Positions 1 through 9,400 of a stretch of 41,485 nucleotides of DNA are shown here, one piece after another. Position numbers and translations under genes: made by a program. The notes under the pieces were generated by a model. The model saw only the letters and a program-made list of their open reading frames with translations. It searched no databases and had not been told where the DNA came from. Numbering within the stretch: position 1 is the stretch's first letter; each line of letters starts with the position of its first letter. The DNA comes from CAYLSV01 sp964386435. GTDB lineage: Bacteria; Planctomycetota; Phycisphaerae; Tepidisphaerales; Tepidisphaeraceae. The stretch lies in NCBI GenBank assembly GCA_964386435.1, contig CAYLSV010000029.1:1-41485 (forward strand), given 5' to 3'.

Positions 1-957
1 CGGAACTTCCTGGAAGACGTCGGCCTCGACTTCGACGTGAACTTCAACTTCGAGAACAACTTCCGCACCTTCGGCTTGCCCAGCAACGGCGTGACCTTCG
101 CCGGGCCCGGCCAGACCAGCGGCTTCCCGGCGAACTCACCGCTGAAGGAGGACGGGTTCGGCCCGGTGTCGATCCAGACCAACACCGCCGCCTTCACCTC
201 GGGCGGCCTGGGCACCGGCGTGGCCGGCAACCTCAGCGGCGCGCTAACCAACCCCGGCCTCGCCACCACGGTCACGGCGTTCCTCGACAACTTCGAGGCC
301 TCGCTGCTGGTCCGGGCGACGCAGCTCAACCAGAACGTGACCAGCCTGTCCGCCCCGCGGGTCACGCTGTTCAACGGCCAGCGGGCGTTCGTGCTCGTCG
401 CCGACGTGCTGTACTACGTGTCGGACCTCGACGCCGTGGTCGGGCAGGGTGCGGTCGGCTTCAACCCGATTATCAGCACGGTGCTCAACGGCGTGGTGCT
501 GGACGTGCAGGCGACGGTGAGTGCCGACCGCAAGTACGTGACGCTCACGCTGCAGCCGACGCTGTCGCAGGTCAACGGCTTCAGCAACTTCAGCTTCTTC
601 GCCGGCCAGGGCGACGGCGGCGGCGGGGGAACCGGCGATGACGATGATGACGATCTGCCGATCGACTCGTTCCTGGGCACGGTGCAGCTGCCCAACATCA
701 CGCTCACGCAGGTCGCCACGACCGTGAGCGTGCCCGACCGCGGCACCCTGCTGCTGGGCGGCCAGACGATCAGCGGCGAGGTCGAACGTGAGGCCGGCGT
801 GCCGGTGCTGTCGAAGGTGCCGTTCCTCAAGCGGCTGTTCACCAACCGCTCGATCAGCCGCGACCAGCGCGTGCTGTTGATCCTGGTCAAGCCGACCATC
901 ATCATCCAGCGCGAGGTCGAGGCCGAAAGCTTCCCGACCCTGAACGTCAGCAACTAA
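1..957 (+). CDS. Secretin (type II/III secretion or type IV pilus outer-membrane channel), 5'-truncated
   Basis: The reading frame is open from the first base, so the N-terminal part lies outside the window and 318 C-terminal residues are visible. The end of the protein is a secretin core: a stretch with GTLLLGGQTI followed by GVPVLSKVPFLKRLF and then QRVLLILVKPTII, the usual order of the last strands of GspD/PilQ-type barrels. Secretins form multimeric outer-membrane pores for type II secretion or type IV pili. An Asp run (GDDDDDD) preceded by a Gly-rich stretch at about residues 205-219 interrupts the domain and is probably an exposed loop. Which machine it serves cannot be told from this fragment. 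A hairpin at 983-1010 follows the stop. Confidence 0.85.
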   Translation, partial: RNFLEDVGLDFDVNFNFENNFRTFGLPSNGVTFAGPGQTSGFPANSPLKEDGFGPVSIQTNTAAFTSGGLGTGVAGNLSGALTNPGLATTVTAFLDNFEASLLVRATQLNQNVTSLSAPRVTLFNGQRAFVLVADVLYYVSDLDAVVGQGAVGFNPIISTVLNGVVLDVQATVSADRKYVTLTLQPTLSQVNGFSNFSFFAGQGDGGGGGTGDDDDDDLPIDSFLGTVQLPNITLTQVATTVSVPDRGTLLLGGQTISGEVEREAGVPVLSKVPFLKRLFTNRSISRDQRVLLILVKPTIIIQREVEAESFPTLNVSN

Positions 958-982
958 TCTGCTCGACCATCAGACGAACGAA

Positions 983-1010
983 GTAGCCGCGGGGCTTGCC
1001 CCGCGGCTAC
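983..1010. terminator. 12-bp perfect hairpin between convergent genes
   Basis: GTAGCCGCGGGG (983-994), a CTTG loop (995-998) and the exact reverse complement (999-1010), followed by TTTGTTT on the plus strand. It lies 25 bases after the secretin stop and contains the TAG stop of the minus-strand gene (1007-1009), so it can act as a bidirectional terminator. Its outer sequence recurs at 32008-32083. Confidence 0.7.
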
Positions 1011-1285
1011 TTTGTTTCTGCCGCCACCCGCCGTGCCGCCCGCAACATGGCCCGCCGCGGCTCCGGCACGTTCACATGATCAAACGGACAGTGCCGGCAC
1101 CCGTTGCCGCAGCACGCGCCTCGCTGCCGCAGGTATCGGGCGGTGAACATCAACCGCCCCTCGGCGTCGATCACGTAATCCCGCCCCTCGATCAGCAACG
1201 GCGCATCATCAGCCACGTCGGCATTATCGACCGCCGGCGAGTTGGAGGTGAGACGTGGCGCAGAACGTGCGTTGTTGCGGGCCAA
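1007..1285 (-). CDS. DUF5522-like small cysteine protein
   Basis: The C-terminal part reads GRDYVIDAEGRLMFTARYL and then RGACCGNGCRHCPF, the pattern of the short DUF5522 family (G-x-D-Y, EGR, FT, YL, RG-x-CC-G-x-GC-RHCP). Counting from the chosen start, the cysteines are C58, C59, C63 and C66, a plausible metal site; no function is established. The frame stays open up to 1462, but that part overlaps mqnE. I chose the TTG at 1285, just past the mqnE stop (1287-1289), giving 92 residues; a GTG at 1216 is an alternative giving 69. It lies directly downstream of mqnE on the same strand and is probably cotranscribed. The domain call is good and the start is uncertain. Confidence 0.65.
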   Translation of the reverse strand: MARNNARSAPRLTSNSPAVDNADVADDAPLLIEGRDYVIDAEGRLMFTARYLRQRGACCGNGCRHCPFDHVNVPEPRRAMLRAARRVAAETK

Positions 1286-1286
1286 C

Positions 1287-2495
1287 TCAAGCCGGTTGCA
1301 GCTCGCCCGATGACTCGACCTCGACGGTGCGATCAATGCGGCGGTACACCGTGTCGCGCTCCACCGGCTCCCGGCGAGCTTCACGGCATAAGCGTTCGAT
1401 CGTCTCGACATGAAGCTGCTGCCGCTGCGTGCCGCCGCCGCCTTGTCGTTTGGTGATGTCATACCAGACGACGGTGCCGTCGAGGTCGTCGATGCCCCAG
1501 TCGAGGGCCACCTGCGAGAGGCCGATGCCCTGCATGATCCAGAACGCCTTGATGTGGCTGATGTTCTGGCACATGAGCCGGGCGAGGGCCAGCGTCCGCA
1601 AATCGGCCAGCCCGGTCGGCCCGGGGAGGCCGCCCAGCTCGCTGTTCTCCGGGATGAACGACAGCGGAATCACGCAGTTGAAGCACGTCGGCCCGTCGCC
1701 ATCCCGCGCCGCCGCGAGGTCGGCGTCGTCCGGGGCGGCGTCGGGATCGAGCCCCATCCGCCGCAGACTATCGGCCTGGTGCTCACGCAGCTTGATCAGG
1801 TGATTCACCCGCTCGGCCACCCCCTCGATGTGGCCGTAGAGCATGGTCGCGTTGCTGAAGAGCCCCAGGTCGTGGGCGTGCCGATGGACGTCGAACCACT
1901 TGTCCTCACGCACCTTCCCCTTGAACGCCTCATCGTGCACGCGGTCGTCGAAGATCTCCGCCCCGCCCCCCGGCAAACTGCCCAGCCCGGCGTCGCGCAG
2001 CCCACGCAGCACGTCCGGGATGCTCTGGCGGCTGATCCGCGAGAGGTGGACGATCTCAATGGCGGTAAAACCCTTGACGTGCAGATCCGGGCAGGCTTCC
2101 CGAATGCCGCTGAGGAAGTTGGTGTAGTAATCGAACTTCAGCCACGGGTGCAGCCCGCCGACGATGTGGACCTCGGTCGCCCCGTCCTCGTGGGCCTTCT
2201 TGGCGGTGGCGACCACCTGCTCCACCGGCATCTCGTAGGCCCCGGCCTCGCCGCGCTTGCGGTAGAAGCTGCAGAACTTGCACGAGAGCGCGCAAACGTT
2301 CGTGTAATTGATGTGGCGGTTGCGGTTGTAGAACGCCGCCTCGCCATGAAGCTGCTCGCGCCGCCAGTTGGCCAGCGCCCCGACGCCGTGGAGGTCGCGG
2401 CTGTGGTAGAGCGTCATGCCGTCCTCGAACGACAACGGCACCCCGGCGAACACCTTCTCCCGGATCGGCTTGAGCTTCGAATCGACCAACTGCAT
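1287..2495 (-). CDS. mqnE: Aminofutalosine synthase MqnE (radical SAM)
   Basis: MqnE joins 3-[(1-carboxyvinyl)oxy]benzoate and S-adenosylmethionine to give aminofutalosine in the futalosine route to menaquinone. The radical-SAM CxxxCxxC motif is present as VCALSCKFCSFY (C68, C72, C75), preceded by HINYTN, typical of MqnE/MqnC/CofH proteins. EVHIVGGLHPWL, LPGGGAEIF, TMLYGH and a late WGIDDLDGTV also match the family, and 402 residues is a normal length. The frame opens at TTG 2507; ATG 2495 is the better start because the protein then begins at MQLVDSKL. No strong Shine-Dalgarno is seen. An mqnP-like prenyltransferase of the same pathway is at 26221-27105. MqnC and CofH are related, but the overall match favours MqnE. 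Confidence 0.92.
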   Translation of the reverse strand: MQLVDSKLKPIREKVFAGVPLSFEDGMTLYHSRDLHGVGALANWRREQLHGEAAFYNRNRHINYTNVCALSCKFCSFYRKRGEAGAYEMPVEQVVATAKKAHEDGATEVHIVGGLHPWLKFDYYTNFLSGIREACPDLHVKGFTAIEIVHLSRISRQSIPDVLRGLRDAGLGSLPGGGAEIFDDRVHDEAFKGKVREDKWFDVHRHAHDLGLFSNATMLYGHIEGVAERVNHLIKLREHQADSLRRMGLDPDAAPDDADLAAARDGDGPTCFNCVIPLSFIPENSELGGLPGPTGLADLRTLALARLMCQNISHIKAFWIMQGIGLSQVALDWGIDDLDGTVVWYDITKRQGGGGTQRQQLHVETIERLCREARREPVERDTVYRRIDRTVEVESSGELQPA

Positions 2496-2574
2496 CACGC
2501 TCAACAATACGGCCGCGCCCGATGTTTCGATCGTTTTCGCCCGAACTGAAACAGGCGTGTCGCGTGGTGCGTGG

Positions 2575-3786
2575 TCAGAAGTAGTCGTTGCAGAACGGGG
2601 CCCGGCCGGCGGCGAAGGTGTCGAGCAGGTTCACCGCTGCGTCGTCGGCGGTTAGGCGGCCCAGGCGATGGAGGGTGCGGGCGGGGATTTCGCCCAGGGC
2701 GAGGGTGGCCCAGGTGGGGGCGTCGAGCTCCACCGCCGGGCTGGCGTCGGTGAGTTCGGCCGACAGGTGCTGCCCGTCGGCGGTGAGGCGGATGGTGCTG
2801 GCGTGGCCCTCCGGTTCGTGGATGCGGATAATGGTCTCGTCCTTCGTGGCTGCCGGGGTGTTTTGGCAGAAAGTGACGTGGTCGAGAATGCGGCACTGCA
2901 TCCGGGTGTAAACCTGGCAGGTGGCCGTCGGGTGGATGACCGGGCGGTGGGGGAGCTGCTTTTCGCGCAGGATCTGGTCGAGCGGCACGTCGATTGGCAA
3001 ATGCATCCCGACGTGATCGTGCTGGTCGCGGAGGCTGGCGAGCCAGTGGAGTTGCCGGAGGAACGCCTCGTCGTCGGCAAAGTGTTGGACGGGCAGGAAC
3101 GCGAGGCTCGGGGCGTGGCGGCCCTCGACGCCGAGGTGGGCGTAGCTGGCGATCGTGCCGTCGCCGCGGTCATCGACGAAGGCGAAGCCGACTTCGCTGG
3201 TCGTCTCGTGCCACTCGCGGACGCCGGGCAGGCCGAAGTCGCAGTCGACATGGCCGGCCTCGGCCTCGCGGCGGCGGCAGTCGGCCATGGCGGGTAGGTC
3301 GGCGTCGGTGGCGTACCGCATGCCGGCGAAGTCGCCGCGGGGGAGGATGCCGGTGGGGACGGTCCACTTCGCCCGCCGCTCGGCCACGCCGTAGCCGAAG
3401 TGTTCGTAAAAGCTCACGCGGAACGGCATGAGCGCGCTGACGACCACGCCGCGTTCCCGCGCCCGGTCGAGCAGGGCGTGCATGACCTGCGTCGCCACGC
3501 CGGCCCCCTTCTCGCCGGTGCGGCGGTGGGTTTTGTCGGTGCCAACCCACGCCACGCCCTGCCCCGGTAGTCGGCGACCGCGGACGATTATCTCGCACGA
3601 CAGCGATGTGGCCGTGGCGATCGGCTGATCGCCGTCGAGCGCCAGCACCACGTCGCCCGCCCCAGCCCGGTAATCGGTCCGGCCGGCCAGGCGTTTTCGG
3701 TCGGCATCGGTGGCGTAGTACGCGCGGGACCGGGCCACGGCCACCCGCGGGTCGTCGGCGTCGGTCCAGGTGAGCTGCGGCGACAT
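2575..3786 (-). CDS. Eis-family GNAT N-acetyltransferase
   Basis: 403 residues with the Eis layout: an N-terminal GNAT fold, a second GNAT-like region and a C-terminal SCP2-like domain. The acetyl-CoA loop is VGTDKTHRRTGEKGAG (residues 81-96). It is followed by MPFRVSFYEHFGYG, where Y127 sits where mycobacterial Eis has its catalytic tyrosine. The protein ends in Phe (CNDYF), as Eis does; in Eis that C-terminal carboxylate serves as the base. Eis enzymes acetylate amines, including aminoglycosides, but the natural substrate here cannot be predicted. The frame extends to 3876; the internal ATG at 3786 gives the expected N-terminus (MSPQLTW). The divergent phosphatase gene starts 112 bases away. 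Confidence 0.85.
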   Translation of the reverse strand: MSPQLTWTDADDPRVAVARSRAYYATDADRKRLAGRTDYRAGAGDVVLALDGDQPIATATSLSCEIIVRGRRLPGQGVAWVGTDKTHRRTGEKGAGVATQVMHALLDRARERGVVVSALMPFRVSFYEHFGYGVAERRAKWTVPTGILPRGDFAGMRYATDADLPAMADCRRREAEAGHVDCDFGLPGVREWHETTSEVGFAFVDDRGDGTIASYAHLGVEGRHAPSLAFLPVQHFADDEAFLRQLHWLASLRDQHDHVGMHLPIDVPLDQILREKQLPHRPVIHPTATCQVYTRMQCRILDHVTFCQNTPAATKDETIIRIHEPEGHASTIRLTADGQHLSAELTDASPAVELDAPTWATLALGEIPARTLHRLGRLTADDAAVNLLDTFAAGRAPFCNDYF

Positions 3787-3898
3787 GCCGGGTTTATCGG
3801 CCGGGCGGCGGGGCGATGCAAACGCGATCTTGCGGGCAGTCGGGCGGAAATGTTCCACGTGGGGCAAACCGCCCAACCCGCCACCGTATCATGCGGCC

Positions 3899-5248
3899 AT
3901 GCCCGATCCAGGTGACAGCGTCTCCGGGCAGATCCTGCGCCGGCCGGTCGAATCGGGCGACTTCGGGGCCACGCCGGGCGACCAGCTCAACTACGTCACC
4001 GAGATGATGCGCGAGCTGTCGCGGCAGCGGGACCCGCAGACGATGGTGCGGCTTTATGGCCAACACATGAGCAAGCTCATGCGGCAGGACGGCTACATCG
4101 GCTTGTCGCGGCGGGGGCTGAAGTCGCCGGAGTATCGGATCACCCGCAGCACTTCGTGGAGCCAGTCGGCGACCAAGGGCGGCTCGATCGACCCGTGGCA
4201 CGACAAGGCGGGGCTGCCGCTGCTGGGGGCGGGCGTCCTGGGCGAACTGATCTATGGCGATCAACCGGTGATCTTTAACGATTTTACGCCCGATCCGGCC
4301 GACCCGGGGTACGAGCACTTCAAGGAGGCCCGCTCGCTGATGGCCATGCCGCTGTTCGACGGCGGCGAGGGGCTGAACATGGCCGTGCAATTCCGGCGGG
4401 TGCCGGGCGGGTACCGCGAGGACGATCTGCCGGGCAATGTGTGGATGAGCAATTTGTTCGGCCGGGCGACGCACAATTTGGTGCTCAGCCGCGACCTGGA
4501 GCGAACGCAGGCGGCGCTGGACAAGGAGATTCGGCAGATCGCGGACATGCAGCGGTCGCTGCTCAGCACGGATTTGCCGACGGATTACGGGCTTGATCTG
4601 GCGTACCACTGGGAGCCGAGCAGCATGGCGGGGGGCGACTTTTTCAACGCGCTGCCGCTGGAGGACGGGAGCATTGGGCTGTTCATCGGCGACGTGAGCG
4701 GGCACGGCGTGGCGGCGGCGGTGTTGACGGCAATCAGCCACGCGATCGTCCACACGGCCGCCGAGCCGCCCAACCCGCCGGGGCGGATCATGCAGTACCT
4801 CAACGGCCATTTGTGCCGCTTGTACACGAAGGCGACGGCGCAGTTCATCACGGCGTGGTACGGCGTCTACGACCCGTCGACGCGGAAACTGTGCTACAGC
4901 AGCGCCGGCCACCCGCCGCCGAGGGTGGTGAACGGCTGCGGCGGCGACAACCTGTCGCTCGACGGCGGGCGGAACCTGCCGCTGGGCATCATGGACGCCG
5001 AGTACGAGGCGGCCGAGGTGGTGCTGGGCAAGGGCGACGTGCTGGTGCTGTACACCGACGGCATCACCGAGGCCCGCCCCGACCGCCAGGCCGAGTTGTA
5101 CGGCGTCGATCGGTTGGACCGGGTCCTGGAAACCTGCGGCCCCGACCCCGACGAGATCATCCGCCGGATCACCCGGTCGGTGAACGACTACACCAAGGGC
5201 GAACCCGTCGGCGACGACCAGACGTTGCTGGTGGCAAAGGTGCGGTGA
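3899..5248 (+). CDS. GAF-SpoIIE (RsbU-type) PP2C serine phosphatase
   Basis: 449 residues. The first half (about 30-190) resembles a GAF-type sensor domain, with FNDFTPDPADPG and SLMAMPLFDGGEGLN. A short helical linker (LERTQAALDKEIRQIADMQRS) leads to a SpoIIE/PP2C domain. Metal-binding motifs are visible: GGDFFNAL (near residue 245), GDVSGHG (near 264), SAGHPPP and LYTDGITEAR. Such enzymes dephosphorylate anti-anti-sigma proteins in partner-switching pathways, so a stress-response role is likely; no anti-anti-sigma partner lies beside it. The frame is open from 3770; ATG 3899 is chosen because the upstream part overlaps the divergent gene and has no conserved features. Confidence 0.88.
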   Translation: MPDPGDSVSGQILRRPVESGDFGATPGDQLNYVTEMMRELSRQRDPQTMVRLYGQHMSKLMRQDGYIGLSRRGLKSPEYRITRSTSWSQSATKGGSIDPWHDKAGLPLLGAGVLGELIYGDQPVIFNDFTPDPADPGYEHFKEARSLMAMPLFDGGEGLNMAVQFRRVPGGYREDDLPGNVWMSNLFGRATHNLVLSRDLERTQAALDKEIRQIADMQRSLLSTDLPTDYGLDLAYHWEPSSMAGGDFFNALPLEDGSIGLFIGDVSGHGVAAAVLTAISHAIVHTAAEPPNPPGRIMQYLNGHLCRLYTKATAQFITAWYGVYDPSTRKLCYSSAGHPPPRVVNGCGGDNLSLDGGRNLPLGIMDAEYEAAEVVLGKGDVLVLYTDGITEARPDRQAELYGVDRLDRVLETCGPDPDEIIRRITRSVNDYTKGEPVGDDQTLLVAKVR

Positions 5249-5262
5249 GCGGGTGGACGGGT

Positions 5263-5372
5263 CGTAGCTGCGGCCTGACAGGCCGCAGTGGAGATGTTGC
5301 AACCCGAACATGCTCCGCGTGACCCGGTGGGCATCGAGCGTCTCCACTGCGGCCTGTCAGGCCGCAGCTACG
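5263..5372. repeat. 32-bp perfect inverted repeat with nested palindromes
   Basis: 5263-5294 and 5341-5372 are exact reverse complements. Each arm holds its own palindrome, CTGCGGCCTG-A-CAGGCCGCAG, so the DNA could form a four-way or double-hairpin structure. The 46-base centre has no coding signal. It lies in the gap between the phosphatase stop and the NHL gene. No target-site duplication is seen at the edges. Confidence 0.85.
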
Positions 5373-5426
5373 GCCGCTGTTCACGGGTGCGACTTGTCAC
5401 GTGGGCGCGGTTGTACACTGCAGACC

Positions 5427-6341
5427 ATGCGTTGGCCGCTGCTGTTGTTGATCGTGCCGCTGATCGTCGGGGCGGTGTGGGTGAGCCAATCGGGCGGCGG
5501 CGAGGCGGCCGATGAGGTTTGGCTCTCGACCGGGCGGGGCAAGGGGCAGGTCATCTACCCGCGGGCCATCGCCCATGATCGGGAGAACGATTGGTACTAC
5601 GTCGTCGACCGGGCGGCCCGAATCCAGCGGCTCGACGGCGAGGGCAACTTCCTCAACGCTTGGACGATGGAGGAGCAGGACTTGGGCAAGCCGGTCGGCT
5701 TGAGCGTCGGCCCGGCGGGCAACGTGTGGGTGGCCGACACGCACTACTGCCGGGTGGCCGTGTTCACGCCCGACGGCAAGCGGATCCTGCGGTTCGGCAG
5801 CGACGGCGACGAGCCGGGGCAGTTCCGCCTCGTCACCGACATCGCGTTCGATTCCAGCCACAATGTCTACGTCAGCGAGTACGGCGGCAACGACCGCATC
5901 CAGGTCTTCGACCTCGCCGGCAACTATCTCCGCACCTTCGGCACCTTCGGCGAGGGCGTGGGCGAGTTCAACCGCCCGCAGTCGATCGCCGTCATCGGGG
6001 AGGAGTTGTTCGTCGCCGACGCCGTGAACCACGAGATCGACGTCTTCGCCACCGACGGCACTTTTCGTCGGAGCCTCAGCGCCCCCGGCACCGCCCCCGG
6101 CGACCTGAACTACCCCTACGGCCTCGACGTTACGAGGGACGGCCAGCTTCTGGTGACCGAGTTCGGCAACAACCGCGTCCAAATCCTCGACCCCCAAACC
6201 GGCCAAACCCACGGCACCTGGGGCCAAGCCGGCCGCGGCGAAGGCCGATTGGCTTACCCCTGGGCCGCGGCAGCCAGAACCGACGGCCGCGCCGTCGTCG
6301 TCGATTCGGGCAACAACCGCTTGAAGGTGGTCGATTTTTGA
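5427..6341 (+). CDS. NHL-repeat beta-propeller protein, membrane-anchored or secreted
   Basis: 304 residues. An uncleaved anchor or signal peptide (MRWPLLLLIVPLIVGAVWV) precedes a run of NHL repeats. Typical units are GLSVGPAGNVWVADTHYCRVAVF, split over blades, and DIAFDSSHNVYVSEYGGNDR; about five or six blades are recognisable, each with the D-G-x-(L/V)-x-V-x-D/E core. NHL propellers bind proteins, RNA or ligands; the export signal favours a periplasmic binding or scaffold role. The frame opens at 5310, but ATG 5427 places the hydrophobic segment at the N-terminus. Elements with inverted repeats flank the gene on both sides. Confidence 0.82.
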   Translation: MRWPLLLLIVPLIVGAVWVSQSGGGEAADEVWLSTGRGKGQVIYPRAIAHDRENDWYYVVDRAARIQRLDGEGNFLNAWTMEEQDLGKPVGLSVGPAGNVWVADTHYCRVAVFTPDGKRILRFGSDGDEPGQFRLVTDIAFDSSHNVYVSEYGGNDRIQVFDLAGNYLRTFGTFGEGVGEFNRPQSIAVIGEELFVADAVNHEIDVFATDGTFRRSLSAPGTAPGDLNYPYGLDVTRDGQLLVTEFGNNRVQILDPQTGQTHGTWGQAGRGEGRLAYPWAAAARTDGRAVVVDSGNNRLKVVDF

Positions 6342-6344
6342 TGA

Positions 6345-6433
6345 TTTGTTCTTGGTCCTTTGTTCTTGGTCCCTCGTTCCGAAACCGCCAAGGACCAATG
6401 ACAAAGGACCAATGATAGAGGACCAAGAACAAA
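6345..6433. repeat. Inverted repeat made of 7/14-base units
   Basis: The left side has two 14-base units, TTGTTCTTGGTCCT (6346-6359) and the same with a final C (6360-6373). The right side has three: AGGACCAATGACAA (6391-6404), AGGACCAATGATAG (6405-6418) and AGGACCAAGAACAA (6419-6432). The outermost arms, 6345-6359 and 6419-6433, are perfect 15-base reverse complements. The element begins four bases after the NHL stop. Similar architecture recurs at 12811-12898 and 23647-23728. Confidence 0.85.
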
Positions 6434-6479
6434 CGCCCCGCGACCTTTGCAGCGGCTTCGGGTATAACCCACGCACGCC

Positions 6480-9400
6480 ATGACTTTTCCGCTGCGGCTT
6501 GAGTATCTTGATGGATGGCTGGCCCTGTTGCTGTGGCTCGCTGCGGCGGTGCCGATCGTGCTGTTGGGATTTAAGTCGCTCGACGCCTTGGGCAACGTCC
6601 GCAAGTGGACGGCCATCGCCGTGCGGCTGCTGGTGCTGGCGGTTCTCGTGCTGACGCTTGGCGGGGCGCGGTGGGAGCGGGTGAACAAGCGGGTCGACAC
6701 CGTGATCGTCCGCGACGTCTCGCTCAGCACCGAGCAGGTCCGGCTGGAAGGGGCCGACGACGTGGCACGGGCCGTCGAGTCGTGGGCGGCCCAGGCGATG
6801 GACCTCGACGCCGACAAGCGGGGCGACGACCGCGTCGGCATCGTCAGCTTCGACAGCCGGGCCCGCATCGATTTGCTGCCCAACGAACAACTCGCCCTCG
6901 GGGCGAGGGCCCTCGGCGACGCCGCCGTCGGCACCGACCCGGCGGCGGGCCTGAACCTCGCCCTGGCCACCCTCGGCACCGACGCGATGCACCGCATCGT
7001 CCTCGTCTGGGACGGCAACTCCACCACCGGCGACCTCGACGCCGCCATTGAAGCCGCCGTCGCCCAGGGCGTGCCGATCGACGTGATGCCGCTGGAGTAC
7101 GAGGTTGACAACGAGGTTTTGGTCGAGGACCTGATCGCCCCGACCAGCCGGCGGGAGAACGAGCCGTTCACCATCGAGGTGATCCTGCGGAGCACCAACG
7201 TCGTCGACGTCACCGGCAGCCTAACCGTCGGCCACCAAAGCGGCACGCTGGATCTCGACCCCACCACGCCCGGCGTCCAGCCGACCCGTCGCGTGACGCT
7301 GCGGCCGGGGCGGAACGTCGAGCGGGTCCTCGTCCCCGCCATGCCTGAGGCGGGCGTCCACCAGTTCCGGGCCGTCTTCGAGCCCGACGGTTTGGCCAGT
7401 GAGATTACCGGCGACACGTTCGACCCGACCCGCGCCGCCGCCACCAGCGACACGCTTTTGGCCAACAATGCCGCCAGCGGCTTCACGTTCGTCAAGGGGA
7501 AAGGGGCGATCCTGTTCATCGACGAGACGGTGACCGAGGGGGCCGGCGAACGATTGGCAACGGCGCTGGCCGCCGAGGGCATTGAGGTGCGGCGGGGCGG
7601 CATCGAGGCGTTCCCGCCGACGCTTGTGGAGCTGCAGCGGTACGACGCGGTGATCCTCGCCAACGTCCGCCGCGGGGCGGGCGGCTTGTCCCAGCGGCAG
7701 GATGCGGCGCTGGCCAGCTACGTGCACGACATGGGCGGCGGCCTGCTCATGATCGGCGGCCCCGACACCTTCGGCGCCGGCGGCTGGCAAGGATCGCGGA
7801 CGGCCGAGATTTTGCCCGTCGAACTCGACGTACCGGCCAAGCGGCAGCTGCCCAAAGGGGCGCTGGCGCTGATCATCCACTCGACCGAGATGCCGCAGGG
7901 CAACTATTGGGGCGAGCAGTGCGCGCTCAAGGCCGTGGAGATCTTGAACGCCCGCGACGAGGTCGCCGTGCTCAGCTACGAGTGGGGCGGCATGGGCGGC
8001 GGCGGCGTGCGGTTCGATTACCCGCTCTCGCCCAAGGGCGACGGCGCCCGCGTCAACGGCGCGATCCGCAACATGCCGCTGGGCGACATGCCCGACTTCG
8101 ACGACGCCCTGCGCAAAGCCCTCTACGGCGACGGCAACCAGCCGGGCCTGAAGGCCTCCGACGCCAAGCAGAAGCACGTCATCATCATCTCCGACGGCGA
8201 CGCCTCACCCCCGGCCCCGGCCCTTGTCGCCGACTACCAGGCCGAGCAGGTCAGCATCAGCACCGTCACGGTCTACCCCCACACGCCCGGCCAGGCGATG
8301 CCGCAGGTGATGCGGGACCTCGCCGACGCCACCGGCGGCCGGGCGTACGGCCCGATCGAGAACAACCCGGCCCAGCTGCCGCAGATTTTCATCAAGGAGG
8401 CCACCGTCGTCCGTCGGTCGCTGATCCAGGAGGATCGGGCCGGCTTCCCGATCAGCAGCAACCCCTCGCCCAGCGACCTCGTCGCCGGCCTGGGCAATTT
8501 GCCGCCGACGCTGGGCTACATCCTCACCAGCCGCCGCGAGGACCCGCAGATTGAGATGCCGTTCACCGTGGGCAAGGAGGACGACCCGTACCTCGCCTTC
8601 TGGCGGACCGGCCTCGGTAAAACGGCGGCGTTCACCGGCGACACGCTGCGGTGGAGCGCGCCGCTGGCCGGGTCGCCGCAGTACAACAAGTTTTGGGCCC
8701 AACTTGTCCGCGGCGTCGCCCGGCCCGGCGAGAGCAGCGACTTCGACGTCCGCACCGTCGTCGAGGGCGGCAAGGGTCGGCTCATCATCGAGGCTTACGA
8801 CGCCGACAACGCCTTCCGCAACAACCTCGCCTTCGCCGGCACCGTCGTCGGCCCGGACCTTGAGCCGATCGGGGTGCGGCCGGTGCAGGTCGCGCCGGGG
8901 CGGTACGAGGCGCAGTTCGACGCCGAGGCACCGGGCAACTACGTCGTTGGCCTGAGCTTCACCGGCGAGGGGACCGACGCCGGCCAGCTCCGCGGCGGCA
9001 CGAGCGTCAACGGCTCGCCCGAACTCCGCGAGCTGCGCAGCGACTACGGCCGCATCCGTGAAGTTGCCAGCCGCACAGGCGGCCGGGTGCTGCCGGCGTT
9101 CGAACCGCAGTCGGCCGGGCTGTTCGCCCGCACCTGGACCGGCCCCGACGGCGGACTGCTCGAGCTCCGCCGCACCAGCAGCTTCACGCCGATCTGGGAC
9201 ATCCTCATCCCGCTGGCCATCGCGTTGGTCCTGCTCGACGTGGCCCTGCGCCGCATTGCCTGGGACTGGCTGAGCGTGCAGGCCGCCGCGGCCAACAGCG
9301 CCGAGGCGGTTCGCGGTTACACCCTTGCCGGCAGCCGCCGCGGCCGCGACGGCGAGCAGCCCGCGACCCTCGACGCCCTCCGCGGCGCCCGCCAAGGCAC

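Noticed and set aside
5263..5372. Calling the 32-bp inverted repeat an insertion sequence
   Set aside because: There is no transposase and no target duplication, so only repeat status is supported.
6463..6468. TATAAC as a -10 box for the VWA gene
   Set aside because: No matching -35 box at 16-18 bases and only 11 bases to the start codon, so it is noted but not called as a promoter.
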